The translations under genes were made by a program, and so were the position numbers. A DNA stretch of 6,388 nucleotides from JBCDCU01 sp039180865. Lineage in GTDB: Bacteria > Pseudomonadota > Alphaproteobacteria > Rhizobiales > JACESI01. How positions within the stretch are numbered: the first letter of the stretch is position 1; every line of letters begins with the position of its first letter. Under the pieces are notes generated by a model, which worked only from the letters and a program-made list of their open reading frames with translations, made no database searches and was not told the origin of the DNA. Below, in pieces: positions 1 to 6,189 of the stretch. The stretch covers positions 1 to 6,388 of the forward strand of contig JBCDCZ010000265.1 in NCBI GenBank assembly GCA_039180865.1, given 5' to 3'.

Positions 1-14
1 CGCCAACAATAGAT

Positions 15-20
15 ATAGGA
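15..20 (+). promoter_or_regulatory. Ribosome binding site of rpsU
   Basis: The sequence ATAGGA (core AGGA at 17-20) ends 7 nt before the GTG codon at 28. This spacing supports GTG as the true start. No ATG in this frame gives a better fit to the S21 N-terminus. Confidence 0.6.
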
Positions 21-27
21 TTCCCGC

Positions 28-252
28 GTGCAGGTACTCGTCCGCGATAATAACGTCGATCAAGCTTTGAGAGCGCTGAAGAAAAAAATGCAGCGCGAAG
101 GCATCTTCCGTGAAATGAAGCTACGGAACTTCTACGAGAAGCCCTCTGAAAAGAAGGCTCGTGAGAAAGCGGAAGCCATCCGCCGGGCGCGCAAACTTGC
201 CCGCAAGAAAGCTCAACGCGAAGGACTCCTCCCGAGCAAGTCACGCCGCTGA
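28..252 (+). CDS. rpsU: 30S ribosomal protein bS21
   Basis: This encodes small-subunit ribosomal protein bS21 (74 aa), a basic protein that binds near the 3' end of 16S rRNA in the platform region and takes part in translation initiation. The N-terminus MQVLVRDNNVDQALRALKKK and the following MQREGIFREMK are hallmark bS21 sequence. The C-terminal half is a Lys/Arg/Ala-rich helix (about residues 40-65), with an alphaproteobacterial extension ending LLPSKSRR. The start is GTG, supported by AGGA 7 nt upstream and by the match of the whole N-terminus to family members I recall from rhizobia. Its promoter must lie left of the window. A strong terminator follows 38 nt after the stop, so it appears to be transcribed separately from the TPR gene. 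Identification is secure. Confidence 0.97.
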   Translation: MQVLVRDNNVDQALRALKKKMQREGIFREMKLRNFYEKPSEKKAREKAEAIRRARKLARKKAQREGLLPSKSRR

Positions 253-290
253 TCCACTTTACGATCACGGTTTCATGATTTCGCTCAAAT

Positions 291-332
291 AGGCTGGATG
301 GCGTGTTGACTTGCCCCATCCCAGCCTTTTTT
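291..332 (+). terminator. Rho-independent terminator after rpsU
   Basis: The arm AGGCTGGATGG (291-301) pairs with CCATCCCAGCCT (316-327) through 11 base pairs with one bulged C at 320. The loop is 14 nt. The stem runs straight into a T tract (327-332). This is a textbook intrinsic terminator on the plus strand, 38 nt beyond the rpsU stop codon. Confidence 0.9.
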
Positions 333-355
333 ATCGTGGAGAAGCCGGATTGACG

Positions 356-370
356 TACCGCCGGGCGGTA
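356..370 (+). repeat. 15-bp palindrome, possible operator
   Basis: TACCGCC and GGCGGTA are exact inverted copies around one central base (363). The site lies directly after TTGACG (350-355), which resembles a -35 hexamer, so the palindrome would sit in a promoter spacer. The matching -10 is poor (ATCAAT at 375-380, 19 nt away). It could be an operator for a dimeric regulator or simply a GC-rich inverted repeat. The symmetry is seen directly; the regulatory role is inference. Confidence 0.35.
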
Positions 371-447
371 AGGCATCAATCCCGTTCCTTTCTCGAGTGA
401 CCGCATCAATTGGCAGCGCTGACTGAACGGCGGCGGTTAGGAACAAA

Positions 448-471
448 AGTTTTCGCCTTGGGGCGAAGACT
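448..471. other. Stable hairpin in the spacer before the TPR gene
   Basis: AGTTTTCGCC (448-457) and GGCGAAGACT (462-471) form a 10-bp stem with one G-U wobble, closed by a TTGG tetraloop. On the plus strand it has no T tract and ends 76 nt before the TPR start, so it may lie in that gene's leader. On the minus strand the same stem is followed by TTTGTT and looks like a weak terminator, but no minus-strand gene ends here. Confidence 0.4.
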
Positions 472-547
472 GCTAACACGATCTGAAGCGTTGAGCGGTT
501 TATTGTAGAATGAGCTGTGCCATGCGTTCAGGGCAAAGAGGCGGCGA

Positions 548-1429
548 ATGAAACGGGCACGGGCAAACTCATTCAGACTGGCTGGACGCAGCATAGGGCT
601 AGCCCTCGTTGCAGCAGCACTTGCCGCATGTACGACAACCGGCGGTTCATTTGTTGAGCTGGAGCAGGTTGACCCCGATATCGGCTCCACCGGAAACATT
701 GCTTCTCTGACCGATGTGATTCGCGATAATCCGACCGATGCTGCGGCCTACAACACCCGCGGTTCGGCCTATGGATCGGCTGGCCGCCTTCGGACAGCTC
801 TCGAAGACTTCAACAAGGCCATCGAGATCGATTCGAATTTCTATCAGGCCTACGCCAATCGCGCGCTTATTCATCGCGCAAACGGTGCGACCGATCTTGC
901 ACTTGCAGATTACAACAAGGCTATCGAAATCAATTCAAGCTACGACGTTGCCTACACCGGGATCGGGAACATTTACCGTGAGCAGGGCAATGCACCCAAA
1001 GCGCTCGAATACTACAACAAGGCGATTGGCGTCGGCACCACGGATCCCCGCGCCTTTCACAATCGCGGGCTCCTCTTTCAGGCGAACCAGCGTCATAACG
1101 AGGCGATCGACGACTTCAGCACGGCAATCTCGCTCGCTCCGCGCGAATCCGAGCCGTGGAATGGACGCGGCGCAAGCTACCTTGCGATCGGAAACACCAA
1201 AGGCGCACTTGTCGACTTCAACGAAGCTTTGCGCAGGGACCGCAAATCTCATACGGCTTGGACGAACCGCGGATTTGCCCATGAGATTCTGGGGGAACGC
1301 CGGGCGGCGAAACAGGCCTATGAGCGGGCGCTCTCAATTAAACAAGGACATCGCCCCGCAGCGGACGGTTTGAAACGGGTCGGTGGTCCAATTGACCAGA
1401 CCAAAACCAAGGTCGGTTCAAACGGCTAG
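548..1429 (+). CDS. TPR-repeat lipoprotein, NlpI-like
   Basis: This is a 293-aa exported lipoprotein built of tetratricopeptide repeats, which serve as protein-protein docking surfaces. The N-terminus has basic residues (MKRARANSFR), a hydrophobic stretch at about residues 15-27, and a lipobox LAAC with Cys28 as the predicted lipidated residue. About six TPR units follow at roughly residues 65-98, 99-132, 133-167, 168-200, 202-235 and 236-269. They show recurring N-R-G/A helix starts and endings of the type A-L-x-D-F/Y-N-K-A-I-E-I. A polar tail closes the protein. Length and layout resemble E. coli NlpI (294 aa), an outer-membrane adaptor for peptidoglycan hydrolases; that role here is inference from architecture. 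The ATG at 548 is preceded by AAGAGG (536-541) with 6 nt spacing. It follows rpsU on the same strand but beyond a terminator, so it probably has its own promoter. I could not find a convincing one. Confidence 0.9.
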   Translation: MKRARANSFRLAGRSIGLALVAAALAACTTTGGSFVELEQVDPDIGSTGNIASLTDVIRDNPTDAAAYNTRGSAYGSAGRLRTALEDFNKAIEIDSNFYQAYANRALIHRANGATDLALADYNKAIEINSSYDVAYTGIGNIYREQGNAPKALEYYNKAIGVGTTDPRAFHNRGLLFQANQRHNEAIDDFSTAISLAPRESEPWNGRGASYLAIGNTKGALVDFNEALRRDRKSHTAWTNRGFAHEILGERRAAKQAYERALSIKQGHRPAADGLKRVGGPIDQTKTKVGSNG

Positions 1430-1597
1430 TCCCATCCAGGCTCTAGAGTTTCGAAGCATTGGCGTGACGGGGAATTTACGGACTCACGATCGATCGCGGT
1501 CCAATCTGGTTTTTCGCATCTTGCTTACATAAGCAGCACAGCGCTGGCTTCACATCTTTGGTGGTGGACGCCTTCAGAAACCGAGACGCGCCTTCAG

Positions 1598-1744
1598 CTA
1601 GAGAAGAAACAACGCCATAAGGATCAGGATAACAATGACCGCGATGGTGCCGTATTTTGTAAGTCCGACGAAAAGATTGAATGTCTTTTCGTGCTCTGGA
1701 TAATCCATCGCTGAGTCTTTGGCTGTTTGTTGATCTTCTGTCAT
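1598..1744 (-). CDS. aa3-type cytochrome c oxidase subunit IV (48 aa)
   Basis: Reading the minus strand from ATG at 1744 to TAG at 1598-1600 gives a 48-residue protein. It opens MTEDQQTAKD, continues with the block MDYPEHEKTF (residues 13-22) and NLFVGLTKYGTIAV, and ends in one hydrophobic helix (about residues 32-48) running to the C-terminus LMALFLL. The order of acidic N-terminus, DY-x-EHEKT-F, then a K-x-GT helix is the pattern of the bacterial aa3 oxidase subunit IV family (PF07835). This is the small single-span subunit of the alphaproteobacterial aa3 oxidase in the inner membrane, reported in Paracoccus to be dispensable for activity. The Shine-Dalgarno is weak (GGGG at 1747-1750). A larger open frame over the same DNA (1476-1823) is a shadow. 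No other oxidase gene is present. It lies downstream of the AarF-like gene on the same strand with a 90-nt gap. Confidence 0.87.
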   Translation of the reverse strand: MTEDQQTAKDSAMDYPEHEKTFNLFVGLTKYGTIAVIVILILMALFLL

Positions 1745-1776
1745 ATCCCCGATCCCATGAAGGCTCTTTCCCGTTG

Positions 1777-1805
1777 CTTCTAGCGGAGCTTGATCGGCCT
1801 TGCAA
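1777..1805 (-). promoter_or_regulatory. Candidate promoter of the oxidase subunit IV gene
   Basis: On the minus strand TTGCAA (1805-1800) is separated by 17 nt from TAGAAG (1782-1777). This fits sigma-70 spacing, with 4 of 6 matches in each hexamer. It would place the transcript start about 25 nt before the ATG at 1744. The match is modest and read-through from the upstream gene is an alternative. Confidence 0.3.
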
Positions 1806-1834
1806 GACGGTGAAACAGCACATCCCCGCCCGGA

Positions 1835-3214
1835 TCAGGCGGCCTTCATTTCCTCTAGCTCGACGGCTTGCAGCGCATCAGCCTGCCGCTTCTGCAACAC
1901 CGCCATATCGAAATTCTCAATCTGCTCGTTGAAGAGCTGATAGAAATTGAGTTTCGCACGCATGTGCAGGAATACGCCCCCAAGACCGATTGCAGCCCTG
2001 TCCATAAAGACGAACTCCTGAGGGATGGTCACCGGTCCATTTTCACGCAGCGCCTTATGCACCATAAAGGCTTGCCTTCGGCCATATTCACCAGGCTTCA
2101 CGCCGTCAGCGATCTCACGAACCCTGTCTTCAAGAAGCGGGCCATAGATGAAACCCGCCCACATATTCATGACATCAATCAGTTCATTCGTGAGCCCACG
2201 GAAGCCCCAGGTCTCGTAGGCATGAACCACCCGGTCGCGGTCATCGGTCCGCAGACCATGATAAAGATCGAGCACACCCTGGGCGAACTTCGGAGGAAAG
2301 ATCCTGATACAGCCGTAGTCGAGAAGATTGATACCTGCCGGTTGGCCATCCTCTTCAAAGACCGTGTAATTACCAAGATGTGGATCCCCGTGAATGATTC
2401 CGACCTTTGTGAACGGGTGCCACCAGGCTTTGAACATCGCTTCACACAGGCGATTACGATCCTCTTCGCCATGTTCTTTGTAGGTCAACATTTTATTGCC
2501 CTCGAGCCAGCCCATCGTTAGAAGCCGGTCCGTTGAAAGCTCCCGGTAATATTCTGGAACCCTGACGAGCGGTTCATCCTGAAAGAGGTTGGCGTAAAGG
2601 CGCATATGTTTGCCCTCACGCAAATATTGTAATTCTTCGCGAACCCTGGCGCCAATTTCCTTAGCCATCTCTGACGTGTCGATGGCCTTGTCCATGCGCC
2701 GGAAGACAGAAAAGACGAGCTTCAACTGCGTGAGATCTGCTTCAACCGCACTCGCCATATCCGGATATTGCAGCTTGCAGGCAAGGGGTGCACCATCAGG
2801 CGAAACAGCCTTGTGGACCTGTCCGAGCGAAGCAGCCGCTGTTGGTTCCCGGTCGAATTCCTGAAAACGCTTTTGCCAATCAGGCCCGAGTTCCGTACGC
2901 ATACGCCGTTTGACAAAGACCCAACCCATCGGGGGAGCATCGGATTGAAGCTGAGATAATTCCGCGGCATATTCAGAAGGCACAGCTTCGGGAATGGTGG
3001 CGATCAATTGCGCCACCTTCATAATCGGTCCTTTGAGATTTCCAAGCGCTGACGCAAGTTCGGCCGCGTTCTTGTCACGATCGATATCAAGCCCGAGAAA
3101 ACGGTTGCCGGCCATCTTGGCCGCAAGGCCGCCGACCCCGGTACCAACCCGCGCATAGCGCGACAGTCGACCGCCAAGCCGGTTGTCTTCTTTCAGATAG
3201 TCGTCGTTCGCCAT
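1835..3214 (-). CDS. ABC1/AarF/UbiB-like kinase-fold protein
   Basis: This is a member of the ABC1/ADCK/UbiB atypical kinase family, whose better-known members (UbiB, COQ8) support ubiquinone biosynthesis. From the chosen start it has 459 aa. Visible motifs are KVAQ at residues 66-69 in the place of the family's KxGQ, the Ala-rich nucleotide loop AAASLGQVH (126-134), the Lys in CKLQYP (K147), the catalytic-loop signature HGDPHLGN (275-282), and DYG (299-301) in place of DFG. There is no C-terminal pair of membrane helices as in E. coli UbiB (546 aa), so it is probably a soluble or peripheral paralogue rather than UbiB itself. An in-frame ATG lies 12 nt upstream at 3226 but directly abuts AAAGGA (3227-3232), leaving no spacing; ATG 3214 gives a 12-nt spacing to AGGA and begins MANDDYLKED. 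The substrate and exact role are unknown. It follows the ABC operon on the same strand with a gap of about 100 nt. Confidence 0.9.
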   Translation of the reverse strand: MANDDYLKEDNRLGGRLSRYARVGTGVGGLAAKMAGNRFLGLDIDRDKNAAELASALGNLKGPIMKVAQLIATIPEAVPSEYAAELSQLQSDAPPMGWVFVKRRMRTELGPDWQKRFQEFDREPTAAASLGQVHKAVSPDGAPLACKLQYPDMASAVEADLTQLKLVFSVFRRMDKAIDTSEMAKEIGARVREELQYLREGKHMRLYANLFQDEPLVRVPEYYRELSTDRLLTMGWLEGNKMLTYKEHGEEDRNRLCEAMFKAWWHPFTKVGIIHGDPHLGNYTVFEEDGQPAGINLLDYGCIRIFPPKFAQGVLDLYHGLRTDDRDRVVHAYETWGFRGLTNELIDVMNMWAGFIYGPLLEDRVREIADGVKPGEYGRRQAFMVHKALRENGPVTIPQEFVFMDRAAIGLGGVFLHMRAKLNFYQLFNEQIENFDMAVLQKRQADALQAVELEEMKAA

Positions 3215-3226
3215 TATTTGCGCCAT

Positions 3227-3230
3227 TCCT
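3227..3230 (-). promoter_or_regulatory. Ribosome binding site deciding the AarF-like start
   Basis: On the minus strand AGGA (within AAAAGGA) lies immediately before the ATG at 3226 and 12 nt before the in-frame ATG at 3214. Zero spacing is not workable for a ribosome, so initiation at 3214 is favoured, although 12 nt is on the long side. Confidence 0.45.
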
Positions 3231-3285
3231 TTTGCGGATCAGGGCCCGGTCCAGCATTCAGCCCGCATTATTACATAGGAATTGC

Positions 3286-3307
3286 AAACGACCTTGGAAG
3301 GCCGCTT
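3286..3307 (-). terminator. Possible weak terminator of the ABC operon
   Basis: Six nt after the ATPase stop codon, the minus strand carries AAGCGGCCT, a TCCA loop, then AGGTCGTTT. These pair over 9 positions including two G-U wobbles. The 3' arm ends in TTT and is followed by GC, so there is no real U tract. It may terminate weakly or protect the mRNA end, allowing read-through into the AarF-like gene. Confidence 0.35.
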
Positions 3308-3313
3308 CGAAAC

Positions 3314-4195
3314 TTATCCGGCCTGTCTTTTGTCGGAAGGTTCGTTATCCGCGCCGCCGGTGGAGACGATGGCGTCGGCAGCATCCCGGGTCCAGCGCGC
3401 GAAAATCTCGCGCATGGAACCAGCATCGTCACTATCCTGCGCTTCATCGTCAACGACGGCAAGAGGCGGGCGGCGTGACGGATCGAGCCTGAGATCGCTC
3501 GTAATTGTTGATCCGAAGGCGTCTGGTGCGTGGGGATCGTCCCGTTTCTTGTCGACCATCAGGATGCGCGTTCCAAGCGTGAAGGCTTCCTGAATGTCAT
3601 GGGTCACCATGACAATGGTCATCTTATTGCGCTCCCAAAGATCGAGGATCAACTGGTGCATGGATCGTTTGGTCGAAATATCCAGCGCACCAAACGGTTC
3701 ATCGAGAAGCAGCACCTTCGGCTCCATGATGAGCGCCTGCGCGATCGCCAGGCGCTGTTGCATACCACCGGACAATTGCGAGGGGAATTTATCACCCGCG
3801 TCGCCCAGGCCGACCTCACCAAGAAGAGCCAGGGCGCGCTCACGCAGCTCTTTCTTCTTCGCACCGCCAAGACGCGTGAACCAATTGCCGTCGCGCAATT
3901 GTGGGCCGATCATCACATTCTGGAGCGCCGTCATATGCGGGAAAACCGAATAGCGCTGGAAAACAACACCACGATCCGGCTGAGGCTCCGCGTCGATCGG
4001 TTCGCCATCAATCAGCACTTTGCCGCGTGTCGGCTCTTCCATGGAAAGCAGAATGCGCAGAAAGGTCGATTTCCCTGCACCGGACGGCCCGAGCACCATA
4101 CAGAACTCATGGTCCGGCAATTCGACATTCACATTCTCAAGAATGCACTTGTCGTCATATTCCTTGCAAAGGGAGCGTACGGAAATCTGCGTCAT
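3314..4195 (-). CDS. ABC transporter ATP-binding protein, NitT/TauT (SsuB/TauB) type
   Basis: This is the cytoplasmic ATPase that powers the importer encoded by the two genes upstream. From ATG 4195 it has 293 aa. Motifs: Walker A GPSGAGKST (residues 36-44), Q-loop Gln80 in VVFQRYSVFPHM, signature LSGGMQQ (141-147), Walker B VLLLDEP (161-167, with D165 and E166), D-loop ALD (170-172) and switch His199 in MVTHD. All catalytic residues are present. The start is chosen because its ATG overlaps the permease TGA as ATGA (4192-4195), pointing to translational coupling; the open frame runs further, to 4246, inside the permease gene, but that extension looks like non-coding shadow. GGAG lies 11 nt upstream. 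After about residue 240 there is an extra tail of some 50 residues, acidic around VVDDEAQDSDD, ending EPSDKRQAG. Typical SsuB/TauB proteins are about 255-270 aa. Its function is unknown. Confidence 0.93.
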   Translation of the reverse strand: MTQISVRSLCKEYDDKCILENVNVELPDHEFCMVLGPSGAGKSTFLRILLSMEEPTRGKVLIDGEPIDAEPQPDRGVVFQRYSVFPHMTALQNVMIGPQLRDGNWFTRLGGAKKKELRERALALLGEVGLGDAGDKFPSQLSGGMQQRLAIAQALIMEPKVLLLDEPFGALDISTKRSMHQLILDLWERNKMTIVMVTHDIQEAFTLGTRILMVDKKRDDPHAPDAFGSTITSDLRLDPSRRPPLAVVDDEAQDSDDAGSMREIFARWTRDAADAIVSTGGADNEPSDKRQAG

Positions 4196-5016
4196 GACGG
4201 TTTCAGCTCCAAGTGCCGCCACCGGCAGACCGTGCGGGACATCCACGCAAGGAGCATATCCATGGCGAAAGCAAGAAAGGTTATCCAGGCAACATAGGGC
4301 AGAATAACATCCATGGACAGGAAGCGGCGGACGAGAAAGATCCGGTACCCAAGGCCGCCTTCGGATGCGATCGCTTCAGCGGCAATCAGGAAGAGCCACG
4401 CTGCGCCGAGAGAAAGACGAAGAGAATCGAAGAGCCTCGGCATAACCTGGGGCAAAATCACCTGGATTAGGATCTGTATTGTCGACGCGCCGAGTGTTTG
4501 CGCTTTGATAATCTGTTCTCGCGGGATCTGTGCGACGGCGATCGCCACATCGCGCGTCAGAAACGGCGCCACCCCGAAAACAATGAGCACGATTTTTGAG
4601 GTCTCACCGAGACCGAAGATGATGAAGAGGATTGGCAGCACGGCCAGCGGCGGAATAAGTGAAACGACGGCGACGAAGGCCTCAAACGTGCGCTTCAGAT
4701 ACGGCAGGAAGCCCATCGGAAGACCGACGAGAAGACAGATCAGAAGCGAAATGCCGAGCCCTGTCAGGAGCCGCTGAAGACTGATCAGCGTATCGGTCCA
4801 GAAGATGTATTCGCCGGTTCGTCGGTTTTCGGTGAAGGCCAGATTGACCATCGCATCGTAAAAAGACGAGAACGCCGGCATGAGTTTATCGCCGGGATTT
4901 TCGGCAAGCCGCATCTCGGAGCCGATGAAATAAGCGATGAGGGCAAGGGCAAAAGGCACAATCGCAAGGATGATTCCAAGCCTTGGATTAGGTGCGTAGT
5001 TGAATGCGCGTTTCAT
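4192..5016 (-). CDS. ABC transporter permease, NitT/TauT (SsuC/TauC) type
   Basis: This is the inner-membrane channel subunit of the importer, expected to act as a homodimer. It is 274 aa, normal for the BPD_transp_1 family. Hydrophobic spans are visible at about residues 13-31, 84-105, 112-134, 138-156, 200-216 and 236-256. The cytoplasmic EAA loop that docks on the ATPase is at about residues 171-191 (KAQTLGASTIQILIQVILPQ). The conserved segment after it, AAEAIASEGGLGYRI (212-226), is typical of SsuC/TauC-like permeases. The first periplasmic loop (about 32-83) is fairly long. The start ATG at 5016 has AGGA (5023-5026) with 6 nt spacing. It is separated from the binding-protein gene by 90 nt containing a hairpin, and its stop overlaps the ATPase start by 4 nt. 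Confidence 0.93.
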   Translation of the reverse strand: MKRAFNYAPNPRLGIILAIVPFALALIAYFIGSEMRLAENPGDKLMPAFSSFYDAMVNLAFTENRRTGEYIFWTDTLISLQRLLTGLGISLLICLLVGLPMGFLPYLKRTFEAFVAVVSLIPPLAVLPILFIIFGLGETSKIVLIVFGVAPFLTRDVAIAVAQIPREQIIKAQTLGASTIQILIQVILPQVMPRLFDSLRLSLGAAWLFLIAAEAIASEGGLGYRIFLVRRFLSMDVILPYVAWITFLAFAMDMLLAWMSRTVCRWRHLELKPS

Positions 5017-5065
5017 ATAAAATCCTGCTCGTTCCAGCCGCGCCGCGTTACCCCCCGCAGTGTGG

Positions 5066-5095
5066 AAAAGCCGCCACTCGCACTCAAGCGGCGGC
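5066..5095 (-). terminator. Hairpin attenuator between SBP and permease genes
   Basis: On the minus strand GCCGCCGCTT pairs with GAGTGGCGGC across a 6-nt loop, giving 10 pairs of which two are G-U, followed directly by TTTT (5069-5066). It sits 11 nt after the binding-protein stop. The strong GC stem with a short U run suggests partial termination or 3' mRNA protection, which would make the binding protein more abundant than the permease and ATPase, as is common in ABC operons. The structure is seen; the effect is inferred. Confidence 0.6.
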
Positions 5096-5106
5096 CTCTG
5101 TATTGT

Positions 5107-6189
5107 CTAGAGCTTTCCTTCAGCCGCCATGTGGGTGAAGGTTGAGTTGATGCGAAGCTTCACATTATTTTCGTCACCGAGAATGGTGCCGTCCGGAAAC
5201 TCGATACCGATGAAGTCCGCACTTGTTGCGTTCTCGCCGAACAGACCAACATCAAAAGAGAACTGGCGAACGAAGTCCCAGGTCTGTTTGTGTCCATCTG
5301 ATTCCATGAGAGCAATGGCGTCTTTCGGTTCGTAGTACATATGTGTCGAAGCGAGCTGAGCCTTATAGGATTCGACTGAACCACCGGATGCATCCGCAAG
5401 ATCAGCAATCATTGATTCCGCGCGTTCGTCACCGCCGGACATGATTTCCATGGTCTCATACCATGCACCGACGAAAGCTTTCACAAATCGCGGATCCTTT
5501 TCGATCGTGTCGGTGTGGAACAACATGACATCAACGATTTCTTCAGGTGTCTGCTCGCTGTCGAAGAGACGTGTTGACGCTTTCACCTGATCTTCGATTT
5601 CAAGAAGGATCGGGTTCCAGGTGACGGCGTGTTTCACTTCGTCCGTACCGATATAGGCCGGGCCGATATCCGCATCGGTGATGTTCACGGTCTTAACATC
5701 ACGCAGCGACATGCCTTCCTTTTCGAGGGCGCGCGATAGCAGGTAGTGCGATACGGTAAGTTCAAAGAGATGGATCGTCTCACCCTTGAGCTCTTTCACG
5801 CTCTTTGCGGTCTTTGAAACCATGCCGTCATTGCCGTTCGAGAAGTCACCAGCCAGAGCGATAGTGGTGTCCACACCGCCAGCCGCTGGAATGGTCAGGC
5901 CATCCATGCTTGCGACAGCAACGGCATCAAGGTCGCGCGCAACGAACTGGTTGATCCCGCCCACATAGTCGGCTGTCTGGATGACCTCGATTTCGATACC
6001 GTATTTGTCCGCCCACTTTTTCAAGATGCCGTTATCGGCCATCCAACCATAGGGCATGAAGCCCACGTAGATCGTATAGCCGACCCTGAACTTGTCCTTG
6101 GCGGCTGCCGACGTTGCGCTGAGCCCTCCAAGCGCAAAGCCCGCAATCGCCAGAGCGGCGATCGGTGCGGCGATGAAACGTTTCAACAT
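5107..6189 (-). CDS. ABC transporter periplasmic substrate-binding protein, urea/guanidine-type candidate
   Basis: This 360-aa exported binding protein delivers a small solute to the permease. It has a clear signal peptide (MLKRF, hydrophobic 6-23, predicted cleavage after Ala30 in TSAAA-KD) and no lipobox. The mature part has the NMT1/SsuA-like fold features: an opening FRVGYTIYVGFMPYGWMADN (34-53), AAGGVD (102-107), GDFSNGNDG (114-122), SHYLLSRALE (147-156), TWNP (190-193), and a C-terminal block SADFIGIEFPDGTILGD (323-339). From memory this set matches the family annotated as putative urea ABC transporter binding protein, found near urea carboxylase (TIGR03427). Many such loci have since been tied to guanidine use through guanidine-I riboswitches. 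No such riboswitch consensus is evident in the 62 nt upstream. The start is supported by GAGGAG (6199-6204) with 9 nt spacing. Family assignment is likely; the substrate is not settled by sequence. Confidence 0.9.
   Translation of the reverse strand: MLKRFIAAPIAALAIAGFALGGLSATSAAAKDKFRVGYTIYVGFMPYGWMADNGILKKWADKYGIEIEVIQTADYVGGINQFVARDLDAVAVASMDGLTIPAAGGVDTTIALAGDFSNGNDGMVSKTAKSVKELKGETIHLFELTVSHYLLSRALEKEGMSLRDVKTVNITDADIGPAYIGTDEVKHAVTWNPILLEIEDQVKASTRLFDSEQTPEEIVDVMLFHTDTIEKDPRFVKAFVGAWYETMEIMSGGDERAESMIADLADASGGSVESYKAQLASTHMYYEPKDAIALMESDGHKQTWDFVRQFSFDVGLFGENATSADFIGIEFPDGTILGDENNVKLRINSTFTHMAAEGKL

Noticed and set aside
738..1373. 211-aa plus-strand open frame inside the TPR gene
   Set aside because: It is an out-of-frame reading of the TPR repeats, rich in Arg, Ser and Thr, with no ribosome binding site or domain.
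1476..1823. 115-aa minus-strand open frame covering the gap after the TPR gene
   Set aside because: Its translation matches no known protein pattern, it has no good ribosome binding site, and a different frame inside it encodes the recognisable oxidase subunit IV.
1868..2521. 217-aa plus-strand open frame antisense to the AarF-like gene
   Set aside because: It lies wholly opposite a well-supported gene with kinase motifs, shows no domain pattern, and is best explained as a codon-bias shadow.
3233..3285. Promoter for the AarF-like gene in the gap after the ATPase gene
   Set aside because: TTGCAA and TAATAA occur on the minus strand, but only 8 nt apart, and no other pair has suitable spacing.
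4196..4246. 17-residue N-terminal extension of the ATPase starting at 4246
   Set aside because: It would overlap the permease by 55 nt. The start at 4195 gives the typical ATGA coupling and an N-terminus, MTQISVRSLCKEY, that fits the family.
3530..4297. 255-aa plus-strand open frame antisense to the ATPase gene
   Set aside because: It mirrors the Walker A, signature and Walker B regions of the ATPase on the other strand and has no recognisable features of its own.
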